A DNA stretch of 64,000 nt from Clostridium sp. CAG:571 (GTDB lineage Bacteria > Bacillota > Clostridia > TANB77 > CAG-508), in NCBI GenBank assembly GCA_000434015.1, contig HF999505.1, positions 72,677 through 136,676 on the forward strand. The letters run 5' to 3'. Positions 47,219-56,358 of the stretch are shown here, in pieces; position 1 is the stretch's first letter; every line of letters begins with the position of its first letter. The position numbers and the translations under genes were made by a program. The notes beneath the pieces are model-generated. The model searched no databases. It was not told the DNA's origin and worked only from the letters and a program-made list of their open reading frames with translations.

Positions 47219-47874
47219 AAGTTTCAACATCAATATTACAAGTAAAAAAAGATGAAATTATAACTAAAATATATGATTTGGAAACAGCACATACAGATTT
47301 TTTTCATATAGATGTTATGGATGGAGATTTTGTAAAAAATGATACAACTAATATTATGAGAGAATTTTGTGAATATATAAAACAAATAACTAGTATACAA
47401 TTAGATATCCACTTAATGGTAGAAGATGTAAAATCATATATTACAAGTTATTTAAGTTTTAATCCAAATATAATTACTTTTCATTTAGAAGCATGTAAAG
47501 ATAAAAATGAAGTAATGGATTTAATTAAATATGTAAAAGAAAATAATTGTAAAGTTGGAATTGCAATAAAACCAAATACAAGTGTAGAAGAAATATATGA
47601 ATATTTGCCATATATACATATGTGTTTAATAATGACTGTAGAACCAGGAAAAGGAGGACAAAAATTAATACCTTCTACGATAGAGAAAATAAAAAAATTA
47701 AATACATATATTGTAGCAAATAATTTAGAATTAGACATTGAAGCTGATGGTGGAATAAATGTGGAAAATGTAAAAAAAGTAGCAGAAGCTGGAACTGATA
47801 TTATTGTATCTGGTAGTGCTATTCTTAATTCAGAAAATTACAAAGAGTATATTAAAAATTTAAAAAATTGCTAA
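47212..47874 (+). CDS. rpe: ribulose-phosphate 3-epimerase
   Basis: A 220-residue TIM-barrel enzyme of the pentose phosphate pathway. Motifs include HIDVMDGDFV (metal/catalytic Asp), IHLMVED, MTVEPGKGGQKLI and DGGINVENV, all in family order. Conserved MTVxPGxxGQ normally reads MSVNPGFGGQ; the variant Glu-Pro-Gly-Lys suggests a diverged paralogue. The GGAGG before the ATG lies inside rsgA, so the two are translationally coupled. A strong terminator follows. Confidence 0.88.
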   Translation: MVEVSTSILQVKKDEIITKIYDLETAHTDFFHIDVMDGDFVKNDTTNIMREFCEYIKQITSIQLDIHLMVEDVKSYITSYLSFNPNIITFHLEACKDKNEVMDLIKYVKENNCKVGIAIKPNTSVEEIYEYLPYIHMCLIMTVEPGKGGQKLIPSTIEKIKKLNTYIVANNLELDIEADGGINVENVKKVAEAGTDIIVSGSAILNSENYKEYIKNLKNC

Positions 47875-47913
47875 AATATAGAAGAAATTATATTTAATGA
47901 TATTAAAGAAAAT

Positions 47914-47957
47914 AAAATGTATACTATAAATATTTTTATAGTGTACATTTTATTTTT
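47914..47957. terminator. terminator between rpe and the DUF4364 gene
   Basis: AAAATGTATACTATAAA (47914-47930) pairs with 47935-47951, one G-T pair, with T-rich flanks; it serves both convergent genes. Confidence 0.8.
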
Positions 47958-47960
47958 ATT

Positions 47961-48504
47961 TTATTTATTTTTTTTAGTTGTTAAAGATTTTAAAATTTCT
48001 GGATAAATAGATTCTGCATTAGATTTCCAATTATCAACTATTTCTTTTGCCTGTTCTCTTGAACCTGCAAAAGTTTTTACTTCAAAAACAGTTTCACTAT
48101 TTTCTACGATTTTACAAAAAACAATATAATTATTTTCACTACGAGGAGTATATTCAGCAACAATAGAATATTCTTCTTCTGTATGTTCTAATTCTTTTTT
48201 TAAATTTGTATCTGCCTTTAGTTTTATAATTCCAGGCAAAATATCCATTGTAAGTGCAAGTGTATTTCGTCCACTTTCAGTGATTTCATAAACACTTCCT
48301 CCGAGATTCTTTGTGATAGTTTACTATATATTTAGTTTCTATTAAGTCTAAAAGAAATTGTTGAAAGTAAAAATAATTCATATCAAGTGCAGATAATACC
48401 AATTTATAAAGACTATCGTTATTTATTGGTTTATTTACTTTGTCTAATATATATAAAATTAATACTTTATTTTCAGCTAAAGCTTCGCTATCAGATGTTA
48501 ACAT
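47961..48504 (-). CDS. DUF4364 family protein (one +1 CGG site)
   Basis: A 180-residue protein of the DUF4364 family, reconstructed by +1 at CGG 48301-48303. The N-terminal half is a winged-helix-like domain (ENKVLILYILDKVNKPINNDSLYKLVLSAL, then FLLDLIETKYI); the C-terminal half is a beta domain ending EQAKEIVDNWKSNAESIYPEIL, as in other members. The join (HKESGGSVYEITESGRNTL) restores the wing. The family is probably regulatory; its target is unknown. The ATG at 48504 has GGAG about ten bases upstream. Read as triplets it stops six codons after the site. Confidence 0.83.
48301..48303 (-). other. in-frame CGG +1 frameshift site 14 (DUF4364)
   Basis: Minus strand TCT CGG A. Skipping the C gives Lys-Glu-Ser-Gly-Gly-Ser-Val-Tyr, joining the two halves of the DUF4364 protein. 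Triplet reading ends at TGA five codons later. Confidence 0.88.
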
Positions 48505-48689
48505 CAATTTTATTCAACTCCTATTTTTCGATATTAAAAAAATTATAACACAAAAAAATATAAAATACTATTGTTTTATAAAGAAAAATGTTATACTTTA
48601 TAAGAAGATATAAATTGAATATTTTATATAAAAATTATTAGGAATTTATCTTTTTATAATACTAAAAATTTAAATAGGAGAGTATTAGT

Positions 48690-49340
48690 ATGAAAGATTT
48701 TTATAGAATTTTAGAGGTCGATAGAAAAGCATCTATTGATGTAATAGAAAAAGCATATAAAGTGTTAGCTAAAAAATATCATCCAGATTTACAAACAACA
48801 CAAGAAGCAAAAAAAATAGCAGAAGAAAAAATTAAAACTATAAATGAAGCATATGAAATTTTAAAAGATGAAGAAAAAAGAAGAAAATATGACTTACAAT
48901 TGGAAAGAGAAGAAGCAAAATACAGTCAAAATTATAGTAAAGAATCAACTATAAATAATAGTAAAGTAAGAAACGCAAGTCCCAAAAATACAAATTATGC
49001 AACATATAATAATGTGATGAATAATCAAAACAATTATAATGTAGGACCTAATTTAACAGAAAAAGAAATAAAAAAAATGAATAAAAAATTACAAAGGAAA
49101 ATGGAAGAAGAATATTTAAAAGCTTATGGAGATTATTTAACTAAGAATGGGTATAAAGTTGCTTTTAGAATGAACTGGAGAAAACTACCATATTTATTGT
49201 TAGTAATTTTAATACTAATCGTAATTGGAACAATTTTATGGTTCGTTCCTGCTACTCACAGTTATTTAGTTTCTATGTATGAAAATAATATAATAATAAG
49301 AAAACTAGTAAATGTAATAGTTAGTTTATTTCATAAGTAG
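48690..49340 (+). CDS. J-domain (DnaJ-like) membrane protein
   Basis: A 216-residue protein. The N-terminal J domain (residues 1-70) has KDFYRILEVDRKA, the HPD tripeptide in KKYHPDLQ, and AYEILKDEEKRRKYD. A polar Asn-rich linker (about 75-120) and a basic helix lead to one membrane segment (about 170-192). It would recruit DnaK to the membrane. It lacks the Gly/Phe and zinc domains of true DnaJ, so it is a type III J protein. ATAGGAGAG precedes the ATG. Confidence 0.87.
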   Translation: MKDFYRILEVDRKASIDVIEKAYKVLAKKYHPDLQTTQEAKKIAEEKIKTINEAYEILKDEEKRRKYDLQLEREEAKYSQNYSKESTINNSKVRNASPKNTNYATYNNVMNNQNNYNVGPNLTEKEIKKMNKKLQRKMEEEYLKAYGDYLTKNGYKVAFRMNWRKLPYLLLVILILIVIGTILWFVPATHSYLVSMYENNIIIRKLVNVIVSLFHK

Positions 49341-49402
49341 TATATAAAATTATATTATTGGATATAATTTATATAAAAAATATTAGTAAAGGAGAGATAT
49401 AA

Positions 49403-50483
49403 ATGATGGACAGAAAAGTAAAAGTTGTTCAATTTGGAACAGGAAAAATGGCAGTTTATACTATGAGGTATGTGGAAGAAAAAGGTGGTGAAATTGTAGG
49501 AGCAATAGATGTAAATCCTGCAGTAATTGGAAAAGATATTGGTGAAGTAATAGGAGAAGAAAATAAAAATGTAAAAGTTACAAGCTTAGACAATGCAGAA
49601 GAAATGTTAAAAGAAGTAAAACCAGATATATGTATTGTAACTACAATGAGCTTATTAAATGATGTTAAAGACGCACTTTTATTATGTGCAAAATTAGGAA
49701 TAAATGCGATTACTACTTGTGAAGAGGCTTTTTATCCTCAAAACTCTAATCCAAGTATTACAAATAAAATAGACGAACTTGCAAAACAAAATGGTTGTAC
49801 AATAACAGGAAGTGGATATCAAGATATATATTGGGGACAATTAATTAGTTCTATTGCAGGTTCAACACATAAAATTACCAAAATAAAAGGAAGTTCAAGT
49901 TATAATGTAGAAGATTATGGTATTGCACTTGCTAAAGCTCATGGAGCAGGACTTACTTTAGATGAATTTGAAAAAGAAGTAGCATCAGCAGATAATATTT
50001 CTGAAGAAGAAAGAAACAAATTAATAAATAATTGTGAATTTATGCCATCTTATATGTGGAATGTAAACCGGATGGCTATGTTCTAAATTAGGACTAACAG
50101 TTGTTTCGCAAACTCAAAAATGTATTCCACAAACATATAAAGAAGATATATATTCTTCTACTTTAAATATGACAGTTAAAGCAGGAGATGCTACAGGAAT
50201 GAGTGCTGTTGTTACAACAACTACAAAAGAAGGAATAATAATAGAAAGTGAATGTATAGGAAAAGTATATTCTAAAGAAGACTATGATAAAAACGAGTGG
50301 TCTATATATGGTGAACCAAATACTTCAATAGTAGTTGCAAGACCTTCAACAGTAGAATTAACTTGTGCTAGTATAGTAAATAGAATTCCAGATGTAATAA
50401 ATTCAACTCCAGGGTATGTTACAACAGAAAAATTTGGAGAATTAAATTATAGAGTAAAACCTCTAAATGAATATGTAAAATAG
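49403..50483 (+). CDS. NAD(P)-dependent amine dehydrogenase-like / DapB-fold protein (one +1 CGG site)
   Basis: A 359-residue oxidoreductase related to 2,4-diaminopentanoate dehydrogenase and dihydrodipicolinate reductase, reconstructed by +1 at CGG 50069-50071. The N-terminal Rossmann domain opens VVQFGTGKMAVYTMRYV, with GAIDVNPAVIGKDIG and IVTTMS. The catalytic half starts SGYQDIYWGQLI. The shift restores VNGWLCSKLGLTVVSQTQK, and the protein continues to PLNEYVK. The substrate is unknown; an ornithine-degradation role is known for the nearest named family. AAAGGAGAG precedes the ATG pair. A terminator-like hairpin follows. Confidence 0.78.
50069..50071 (+). other. in-frame CGG +1 frameshift site 15
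   Basis: AAC CGG A. Skipping the C gives Asn-Val-Asn-Gly-Trp-Leu-Cys and joins two halves of one enzyme. Triplet reading ends at TAA five codons later. Confidence 0.88.
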
Positions 50484-50865
50484 AGTGATAAACAAGTATT
50501 TATAAGAAAAATAAAAATATAAATATTATGAAAAAAAGTATGGTATAATTTTACCGTACTTTTTTTATAATTGGAAAATTAATAAACAAGTGTAATTTAT
50601 AAGTAACATGTTAACAATATGCTATAATAAAAAGACTAAGTTAAACATTAAATATAAAATTAAGTACAAGTATAATATAAGGACTTAAAAATGTTTTTAA
50701 TAGGTAAATAATATTAATATCCTACGTTATAACAATTAAAAAATTAAATAAAAATAAAAAAATGACCAATTAGTATAGTGACTTTTTTAAAAAATTGTTA
50801 TATAAATAGTAAGGGTTTTTATAATATAATAAAAATAATACTAAAAGAGAAAGGCAAAAGAATTC
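50484..50865. other. intergenic region upstream of pta
   Basis: A hairpin at 50531-50567 (AAAAAAGTATGGTA with its complement and T-run) ends the preceding gene. The remaining 300 bases are AT-rich. An AATAGGTA...TATCCTA arrangement near 50697-50726 vaguely resembles the leader element of fabF and trmB. No gene is seen. Confidence 0.5.
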
Positions 50866-51876
50866 ATGAGTTTTATAGAAAATATTAGAAAAAAAGCAAA
50901 AATGAATAAACAAACAATAATATTGCCAGAATCTACAGATGTGAGAATTTTAAAAGCTGCTAAAAAAGTAGTAGATGAAGGTATTGCAAATATTATTTTA
51001 GTAGGAGATAAAGAAGAAATTTATAAAATTTCTAAAAAAGAGAAAATAGATATTAATAATATAGAAATAGTGGAACCAAATAATGATAAAAGATATGAAA
51101 AATATGTGGAAAAGTATCTAGAATTAAGTAAAAAGTTTAAAGTTACAAAGGAAGAAGCAAGCAAGTGCTTATTGGATCCACTGTATTTTGGAATGATGAT
51201 GGTTAAATTAGGAGATGGTGATCGGACTTGTTGCTGGAGCTAATCATTCTACTAAAGAAATATTACATCCTATGATGCAAATATTTAAAACAAAAAATAC
51301 AAAATTATTATCTACATTTTTTATTGTAGAACACGAAAATAAGGATTTTGGAAATAAAGATTATACATTTTTATTTTCAGATTGTGCACTAAATGAAAGA
51401 CCACGGATATCTTGCTTTAGCAGAAATTGCGAAGGTATCTGCTAGAAGTTATGAGTGGTTATTTAAAAAACAGGCTAAAGTAGGACTTTTATCTTATTCT
51501 ACACTTCGGGAGTGCTAAATCAGATTCGACAGAGAAAGTTGCAAAGGCTGCAGAGCATTTAAAAAAGAAAGTTCCGGATTTGATTTGTGAAGGAGAATTA
51601 CAGTTAGATGCTGCAATAATGCCAGAAGTTGCAAAAATGAAATCTCCAAATGGAAAGCTTAAAGGAGAAGCAAATGTTTTAATATTTCCAGATATAAATG
51701 CAGGAAATATTGCATATAAACTTTTTGAGAGATTTTCGAATGTACGAATGTATGGACCAGCATGTCAAGGGCTAGAAAAACCAATTAATGATTTATCAAG
51801 AGCATGTAGTGTTGAAAGAGTTTGCGATACTATTGCAATTACAGCAGTACAAGCACAAGAAAAAGATATGATCTAA
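50866..51876 (+). CDS. pta: phosphate acetyltransferase (three +1 CGG sites)
   Basis: A 335-residue enzyme converting acetyl-CoA and phosphate to acetyl phosphate, which acetate kinase then uses for ATP. It is intact only if the CGGs at 51223, 51404 and 51507 are each passed by +1. The N-terminal part opens TIILPESTDVRILKAA; the first site restores MVKLGDGDGLVAGANHST; the second RPGYLALAEIA; the third YSTLGSAKSDSTEKV, a CoA-binding segment. The C-terminus has VLIFPDINAGNIAYKL and GPACQGLEKPINDLSRAC, both diagnostic. Three skipped bases make the length divisible by three. For a central metabolic enzyme, shifting must be efficient. Confidence 0.95.
51223..51225 (+). other. in-frame CGG +1 frameshift site 16 (pta)
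   Basis: GAT CGG A. Skipping the C gives Gly-Asp-Gly-Leu-Val-Ala-Gly-Ala, a conserved Pta segment. Triplet reading ends at TAA six codons later. Confidence 0.94.
51404..51406 (+). other. in-frame CGG +1 frameshift site 17 (pta)
   Basis: CCA CGG A. Skipping the C gives Glu-Arg-Pro-Gly-Tyr-Leu-Ala. It is in frame only after site 16. Confidence 0.92.
51507..51509 (+). other. in-frame CGG +1 frameshift site 18 (pta)
   Basis: CTT CGG G, the only site followed by G. Skipping the C gives Ser-Thr-Leu-Gly-Ser-Ala-Lys. It is in frame only after sites 16 and 17. Triplet reading ends at TAA three codons later. Confidence 0.93.
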
Positions 51877-51883
51877 GAAATAT

Positions 51884-51943
51884 AAGGTTTATAGGTAAAA
51901 CCAAAATTTAAAAACCTAAATATTTAATATAAGGAAAGATAAA
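51884..51943 (+). promoter_or_regulatory. conserved leader element, copy upstream of fabF
   Basis: GGTTTATAGGT (51886-51896), a loop, then ACCTAAATATTTAATATAAGG and the start codon. TAGGT pairs with ACCTA. It closely matches the copies before ylbJ and trmB. Confidence 0.7.
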
Positions 51944-53182
51944 ATGGAAAGAAGAGTTGTAGTAACAGGAATGGGTGCAATAACACCTATAGGTAAAACA
52001 GTAGATGAATTTTGGAAAGGTATAAAAAATGGAGAATGTGGTATAAATGAAATTAGTCAATTTGATACTACAAACTTTAAAGTTAAGTTGGCAGCAGAAG
52101 TAAAAGATTTTAAACCAGAAGAATATTTTGATAGAAAAGGTGTGAAAAGATTAGAAAGATTTTCACAATTTGCTATTATTGCTGCAAAAGAAGCTATGAA
52201 AGATAGTGGAATAACAAAAGAAAATACGGATATGAATAGAGTTGGAGTAATAATTAGTACTGGTATTGGTGGATTAAATACTATAGAAGAACAGACAGAA
52301 GTTTTACTAAAAAAAGGACCAGATAGAGTATCTCCTATGTATATTCCAATGTGTATTGGAAATATGGCTTCTGGAAATGTATCTATAGAACTAGGCGCTA
52401 AAGGAGAATCTTTTGGAATGGTAACAGCATGTGCAAGTTCTACACATTCTATAGGAGAGGCATATCGTTTAATTAAACATGGATATCAAGATGCTGTTAT
52501 TGCAGGTGGTGCAGAAAGTACAATAACACCTACAGGAGTTGCAGGATTTACTAATATGAAAGCATTATCACAAAGTACAGATAGATTAAGAGCAAGTATA
52601 CCATTTGATAAAGAAAGAAGCGGTTTTGTAATGGGAGAAGGATCAGCTATTTTGATATTAGAAGATTATGAACATGCAAAACAAAGAGGAGCAAAAATAT
52701 ATGCAGAAATAGCAGGATATGGAGCAAGTTCAGATGCTTATCATATAACTTCACCTGCACCAGGAGGAGAAGGTGGAGCACGTGCAATGGTAAATGCTAT
52801 AGAAGATGCAAAAATTTCAAAAGAGGATATAGATTATATAAATGCACATGGTACATCTACACATTTAAATGATGCATTTGAAACAGCAGCAATAAAAACA
52901 GCATTAGGTGATGCTAGCAAGAGTGTACTTGTAAGTTCAACAAAGGGAAATACAGGACATTTGCTTGGAGCTGCCGGAGCAATAGAAGCAATTACATGTA
53001 TAAAAGCAATAGAAGATAGTTTTGTACCACCAACTATTGGATATAAAGTGCCAGATGAAGAATGTGATTTAGATATTGTTCCAAATAAGGGAAGAAATGT
53101 AGAGATAAAATATGCAATGTCTAATTCATTAGGATTTGGAGGACATAATAGTTCTGTTATAATAAAAAAATATGAAGAATAG
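51944..53182 (+). CDS. fabF: beta-ketoacyl-ACP synthase II
   Basis: A 412-residue condensing enzyme of fatty acid elongation. The catalytic Cys lies in VTACASSTHSIGEAY, the two His residues in NAHGTSTHLND and TKGNTGHLLGAAGA, and the N-terminus is the usual RVVVTGMGAITPIG. The C-terminal glycine-rich NSLGFGGHNSSVII is intact. It is followed by fabI after 68 bases; no acpP, fabD or fabG is nearby. The leader element found before ylbJ and trmB directly precedes the start. Confidence 0.96.
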   Translation: MERRVVVTGMGAITPIGKTVDEFWKGIKNGECGINEISQFDTTNFKVKLAAEVKDFKPEEYFDRKGVKRLERFSQFAIIAAKEAMKDSGITKENTDMNRVGVIISTGIGGLNTIEEQTEVLLKKGPDRVSPMYIPMCIGNMASGNVSIELGAKGESFGMVTACASSTHSIGEAYRLIKHGYQDAVIAGGAESTITPTGVAGFTNMKALSQSTDRLRASIPFDKERSGFVMGEGSAILILEDYEHAKQRGAKIYAEIAGYGASSDAYHITSPAPGGEGGARAMVNAIEDAKISKEDIDYINAHGTSTHLNDAFETAAIKTALGDASKSVLVSSTKGNTGHLLGAAGAIEAITCIKAIEDSFVPPTIGYKVPDEECDLDIVPNKGRNVEIKYAMSNSLGFGGHNSSVIIKKYEE

Positions 53183-53250
53183 TAAATATGAATATTAAGA
53201 TAGAATAAAATTTATTAAATTTTAAAATAGATAAATAGGAGGATAAAAAA

Positions 53251-54024
53251 ATGATTTTAAAAGACAAAACAATTTTAATTATGGGTCTTAGAAACAAATG
53301 GAGCATTGCTTATGGTGTAGCAAAATCAGCTTATGAGCAAGGTGCAAAGCTTGCATTTACATATGTAGGAGAAGAAAATAAAGAAAAAATAGAAGAACTA
53401 ATTTCAGAATTTGAAGGTGCAAAAGCATATACTTGTAATGAAGCATCTGTAGATGAAGTGGTAAAAGAAACATTAACAAAAGTAAAAAATGATTTTGGAA
53501 AAATTGATGGTATATTACATGCAATAGCACATGCCAATACAGAAGATTTGAAAAATGATTTTATTAATACAAGTAAAGAGGGATTTGCACATGCAAATGA
53601 TGTTAGTGCATATTCTTTTGTAGCGATTTCTAGAATTGCAAAAGAAATTGATTTATTAAATGAAAATGCAAGTCTTGTATGTCTAACATATCATGGTTCT
53701 ACTAAAGTATTACCAAACTACAACATAATGGGAGTTGCTAAAGCTGCTTTAGAATGTAGTGTTAGATATTTAGCAGATAATTTAGGTAAAGAAGGAATTC
53801 GTGTTAATGCAGTTTCTGCAGGTCCAATAAAAACTTTATCTGCAAAAGGAATTAAAGATTTTAGTTCAATACAAACAGTTGTTGAAGAAAAAGCACCTTT
53901 AAGAAGAAATGTTACAAAAGAAGAAGTAGGAAATGTAGCAACATTTTTATTTAGCGATATGTCATCTGCTGTAACAGGTCAAGTACTTTATGCAGATAGT
54001 GGATATTCAATAATGGGAATATAA
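53251..54024 (+). CDS. fabI: enoyl-ACP reductase (NADH), FabI type
   Basis: A 257-residue short-chain dehydrogenase-like enzyme for the last step of fatty acid elongation. The N-terminus ILIMGLRNKWSIAYGVAKSAYEQGA is the FabI nucleotide-binding pattern. The active-site Tyr and Lys are in NYNIMGVAKAAL (Y-x6-K), and VRYLADNLGKEGIRVNAVSAGPIKTLSAKGI follows. Many Clostridia use FabK instead, so FabI here is a useful trait for triclosan response. AGGAGG lies seven bases before the ATG. A strong terminator follows. Confidence 0.95.
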   Translation: MILKDKTILIMGLRNKWSIAYGVAKSAYEQGAKLAFTYVGEENKEKIEELISEFEGAKAYTCNEASVDEVVKETLTKVKNDFGKIDGILHAIAHANTEDLKNDFINTSKEGFAHANDVSAYSFVAISRIAKEIDLLNENASLVCLTYHGSTKVLPNYNIMGVAKAALECSVRYLADNLGKEGIRVNAVSAGPIKTLSAKGIKDFSSIQTVVEEKAPLRRNVTKEEVGNVATFLFSDMSSAVTGQVLYADSGYSIMGI

Positions 54025-54031
54025 ATATTAT

Positions 54032-54072
54032 AAAAAGCAAGTAATTTTACTATAAATTATTTGCTTTTTTGT
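54032..54072 (+). terminator. terminator after fabI
   Basis: AAAAAGCAAGTAATTT (54032-54047) pairs with AAATTATTTGCTTTTT from 54054, then T-run. Confidence 0.8.
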
Positions 54073-54248
54073 TATAGAAAAGCTTAAATAATTTTCTTGA
54101 AATTAATGTTTTTATGTGAAAATTTAGAAATATTTATTTTTTTATTGTTAATTTATTAAATATAGGTATTATAAAAAAATAAGTATATATTTACTAAAAA
54201 ATTAAAACAAATACAAATAAAACTAAATAAAAATAATAGTTTTTGTAT

Positions 54249-54277
54249 TTGACTTATTGAATTTGTATGATTATAAT
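54249..54277 (+). promoter_or_regulatory. promoter of pepC
   Basis: TTGACT (54249-54254) and TATAAT (54272-54277), 17-base spacer. The rest of the 54025-54336 gap is AT-rich and holds no gene. Confidence 0.8.
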
Positions 54278-54336
54278 ATGAAATAGATTTCAAGTTGTAA
54301 AATAAAATTATAAAAAAATGGAGGTTATGTAGTGAT

Positions 54337-55647
54337 ATGAGAGAAATTAGTAAAGAATATTTAGAAAATGTAGAAAATGAGTATTTAAATAATGTTGGAT
54401 GTACTATAACAAGAAGAGCTTTGGTTAAAAATAAAATTAGTGATTTAACAAGAGTAAATGAACAAACAGAGTTCACAAGAGATATGTTTTCAATTAATTT
54501 AAAAACATTACCTGTTACAAACCAAAAACAAAGTGGAAGATGTTGGATTTTTGCAGGCTGTAATGTTATAAGAGAAAAAATTGCAAAAAAATATAATTTG
54601 AAAAATTTTGAAATCTCACAAAATTATATAGCTTTTTATGATAAATTAGAAAAATGTAATTATTTATTAGAAAAAATTATAGAGCTAAAAGATTGTAAAA
54701 AAGATGATAGAACTTTAGATGGACTATTAAATGATGGAATTCAAGATGGAGGACAATGGGATCTATTTGTAAATATTGTAAATAAATATGGTATAGTTCC
54801 TAAAAGTGTGTTTCAAGAAACTTTTCAAAGTTCAAATACTAGAGAAATAGATGGATTATTAAACAAATATATACGTAAATTTGCTTTTGAAATAAGACAT
54901 AATGTAGTTAATCTTGAAGAATCAAAAACAAAATATATGCAAAACATTTATAAAATATTATGCAGTTGTTTTGGAGTTCCACCAAAGAAGTTTTCTTTTG
55001 AATATGTTGATAAAGATGGAAATTATGGAATAATAAAAGATTTAACACCAATAATGTTTTATAGAGAAATATCAGGAATTAATTTAGATGAGTATGTAAG
55101 TATAATAAATAGTCCAACTGATGATAAACCATTTAATAAAGTTTATACTGTTGACTATATAGGAAATGTTATAGAAGGAAACGAAATATTATATTTAAAT
55201 TTACCAATAGAAAGATTAAAAAAATTAGCAATTGAACAATTAAAAAATGGAGAACCCGTATGGTTTGGTTCAGATTGTACTAAAGCAATGGATATAGATG
55301 ATGGCGTATGGGATGATGTTTCTTTTGATATAGATACATTATTCCAAATAGATAGTAATATGACTAAAGAAGCATCATTAGATACAAGAGAAAGTGCAAT
55401 GAATCATGCAATGGTTATAACAGGTGTAAATATAGATAATGAAACACCAACTAAGTGGAAAATAGAAAATAGTTGGGGAGATAAAAAAGCAAATGAGGGA
55501 TATCATGTAGCAACAGATTCATGGTTCACAAAATTTGTATATCAAGTAGTTATAAATAAAAAATATCTTACAGAAGAAGAAAGAAATCTTTTAAATACAG
55601 AAAAAATTAGATTAAAACCATGGGACCCAATGGGAACATTAGCATAA
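54337..55647 (+). CDS. pepC: aminopeptidase C (C1B cysteine peptidase, bleomycin hydrolase family)
   Basis: A 436-residue cytosolic papain-like aminopeptidase. The catalytic Cys lies in QKQSGRCWIFAG, the His in NHAMVITGVN and the Asn in KIENSWGDK, in the proper order. Family segments include LLNDGIQDGGQWDLFVNI and GEPVWFGSDCTK. The C-terminus lacks hydrophobic anchors, so it is intracellular. GGAGG lies 12 bases before the ATG, a long but possible spacing. A terminator follows. Confidence 0.93.
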   Translation: MREISKEYLENVENEYLNNVGCTITRRALVKNKISDLTRVNEQTEFTRDMFSINLKTLPVTNQKQSGRCWIFAGCNVIREKIAKKYNLKNFEISQNYIAFYDKLEKCNYLLEKIIELKDCKKDDRTLDGLLNDGIQDGGQWDLFVNIVNKYGIVPKSVFQETFQSSNTREIDGLLNKYIRKFAFEIRHNVVNLEESKTKYMQNIYKILCSCFGVPPKKFSFEYVDKDGNYGIIKDLTPIMFYREISGINLDEYVSIINSPTDDKPFNKVYTVDYIGNVIEGNEILYLNLPIERLKKLAIEQLKNGEPVWFGSDCTKAMDIDDGVWDDVSFDIDTLFQIDSNMTKEASLDTRESAMNHAMVITGVNIDNETPTKWKIENSWGDKKANEGYHVATDSWFTKFVYQVVINKKYLTEEERNLLNTEKIRLKPWDPMGTLA

Positions 55648-55674
55648 AAAAGATAAATAAAAAATGAATAAATA

Positions 55675-55722
55675 AAGAAGCACAGTTATCAAAAATAAAA
55701 GTTATCTGTGCTTCTTTTTTTT
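55675..55722 (+). terminator. terminator after pepC
   Basis: AAGAAGCACAG (55675-55685 region) pairs with CTGTGCTTCTT (55706-55716), followed by TTTTTT. Confidence 0.8.
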
Positions 55723-55778
55723 CTAATTATTTCCAAAAGAAATGTTTGAAAACATTCAAAAGGAAAATAGAACGGTTA

Positions 55779-55982
55779 TTACTTATATTTTTCACTTTTT
55801 TTAAGATAAAGTAATCTAACATTTTGAGGTAAAGTATTTTCCTCAAGCCGTTTTAAAAACTCATCTTCGCCAAGTTCATCGATAAGCTTTGCTAGCAATT
55901 GGCATGGGCAACATTGCCCACAACAGGTACTATTGCAGCAAGCAATTTCGTTACGAACAGCTTTAATAATCCGGTGATTCAT
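55779..55982 (-). CDS. small cysteine-rich protein, probably foreign
   Basis: A 67-residue protein with eight Cys residues packed in ACCNSTCCGQCCPC (about residues 14-27), followed by an amphipathic helix (LLAKLIDELGEDEFLKRLEE). The cluster suggests metal binding; no family is recognised. Codon use is GC-richer than in its neighbours. Two in-frame CGG codons (55971-55973 and 55848-55850) must be read as arginine; a shift at the first would end the protein after about 29 codons. AAAAGGAG precedes the ATG. A sigma-A promoter lies upstream, so expression is plausible, although the CGGs conflict with host decoding. Confidence 0.65.
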   Translation of the reverse strand: MNHRIIKAVRNEIACCNSTCCGQCCPCQLLAKLIDELGEDEFLKRLEENTLPQNVRLLYLKKSEKYK

Positions 55983-56037
55983 AAATAATACTCCTTTTCT
56001 AAAGATTGCATATTTTACTATGCTAGTAATAATTTGG

Positions 56038-56067
56038 ATTATAGCATAAGAATAATTAATGAGTCAA
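56038..56067 (-). promoter_or_regulatory. minus-strand promoter of the cysteine-rich ORF
   Basis: On the minus strand TTGACT (56062-56067) and TATAAT (56038-56043) with an 18-base spacer. The rest of the 55983-56358 gap is AT-rich without a gene, apart from the trmB leader element. Confidence 0.65.
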
Positions 56068-56300
56068 CAAAATGTGAAAAAAAATTCATGTTTTGCATAA
56101 ATATAAAATGAATATAGAAAAAAATTGCTCATATTTATATAGTTATGTTTTTAAATAGCTATTAATAAAGGATTGAAAAATAATTAATTTTATAATAAAA
56201 TAGAATACAAATTAAATTGGAAAATGATTAGTGAGTAGTAACTAAATTTGATAAATAAATATTAATAAAAATTAAATAAAAAATAAAACTAAAATACTAA

Positions 56301-56358
56301 AAGGTTTATAGGTAAATCCAAAATAAAAATCTAAATATATTATAAGAGGAATAAAAAA
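56301..56358 (+). promoter_or_regulatory. conserved leader element, copy upstream of trmB
   Basis: GGTTTATAGGT (56303-56313), a loop, then ATCTAAATATATTATAAGAGG and the start codon. TAGGT pairs with ATCTA through one G-T pair, so the stem is kept although the bases differ from the ylbJ and fabF copies. Confidence 0.7.
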
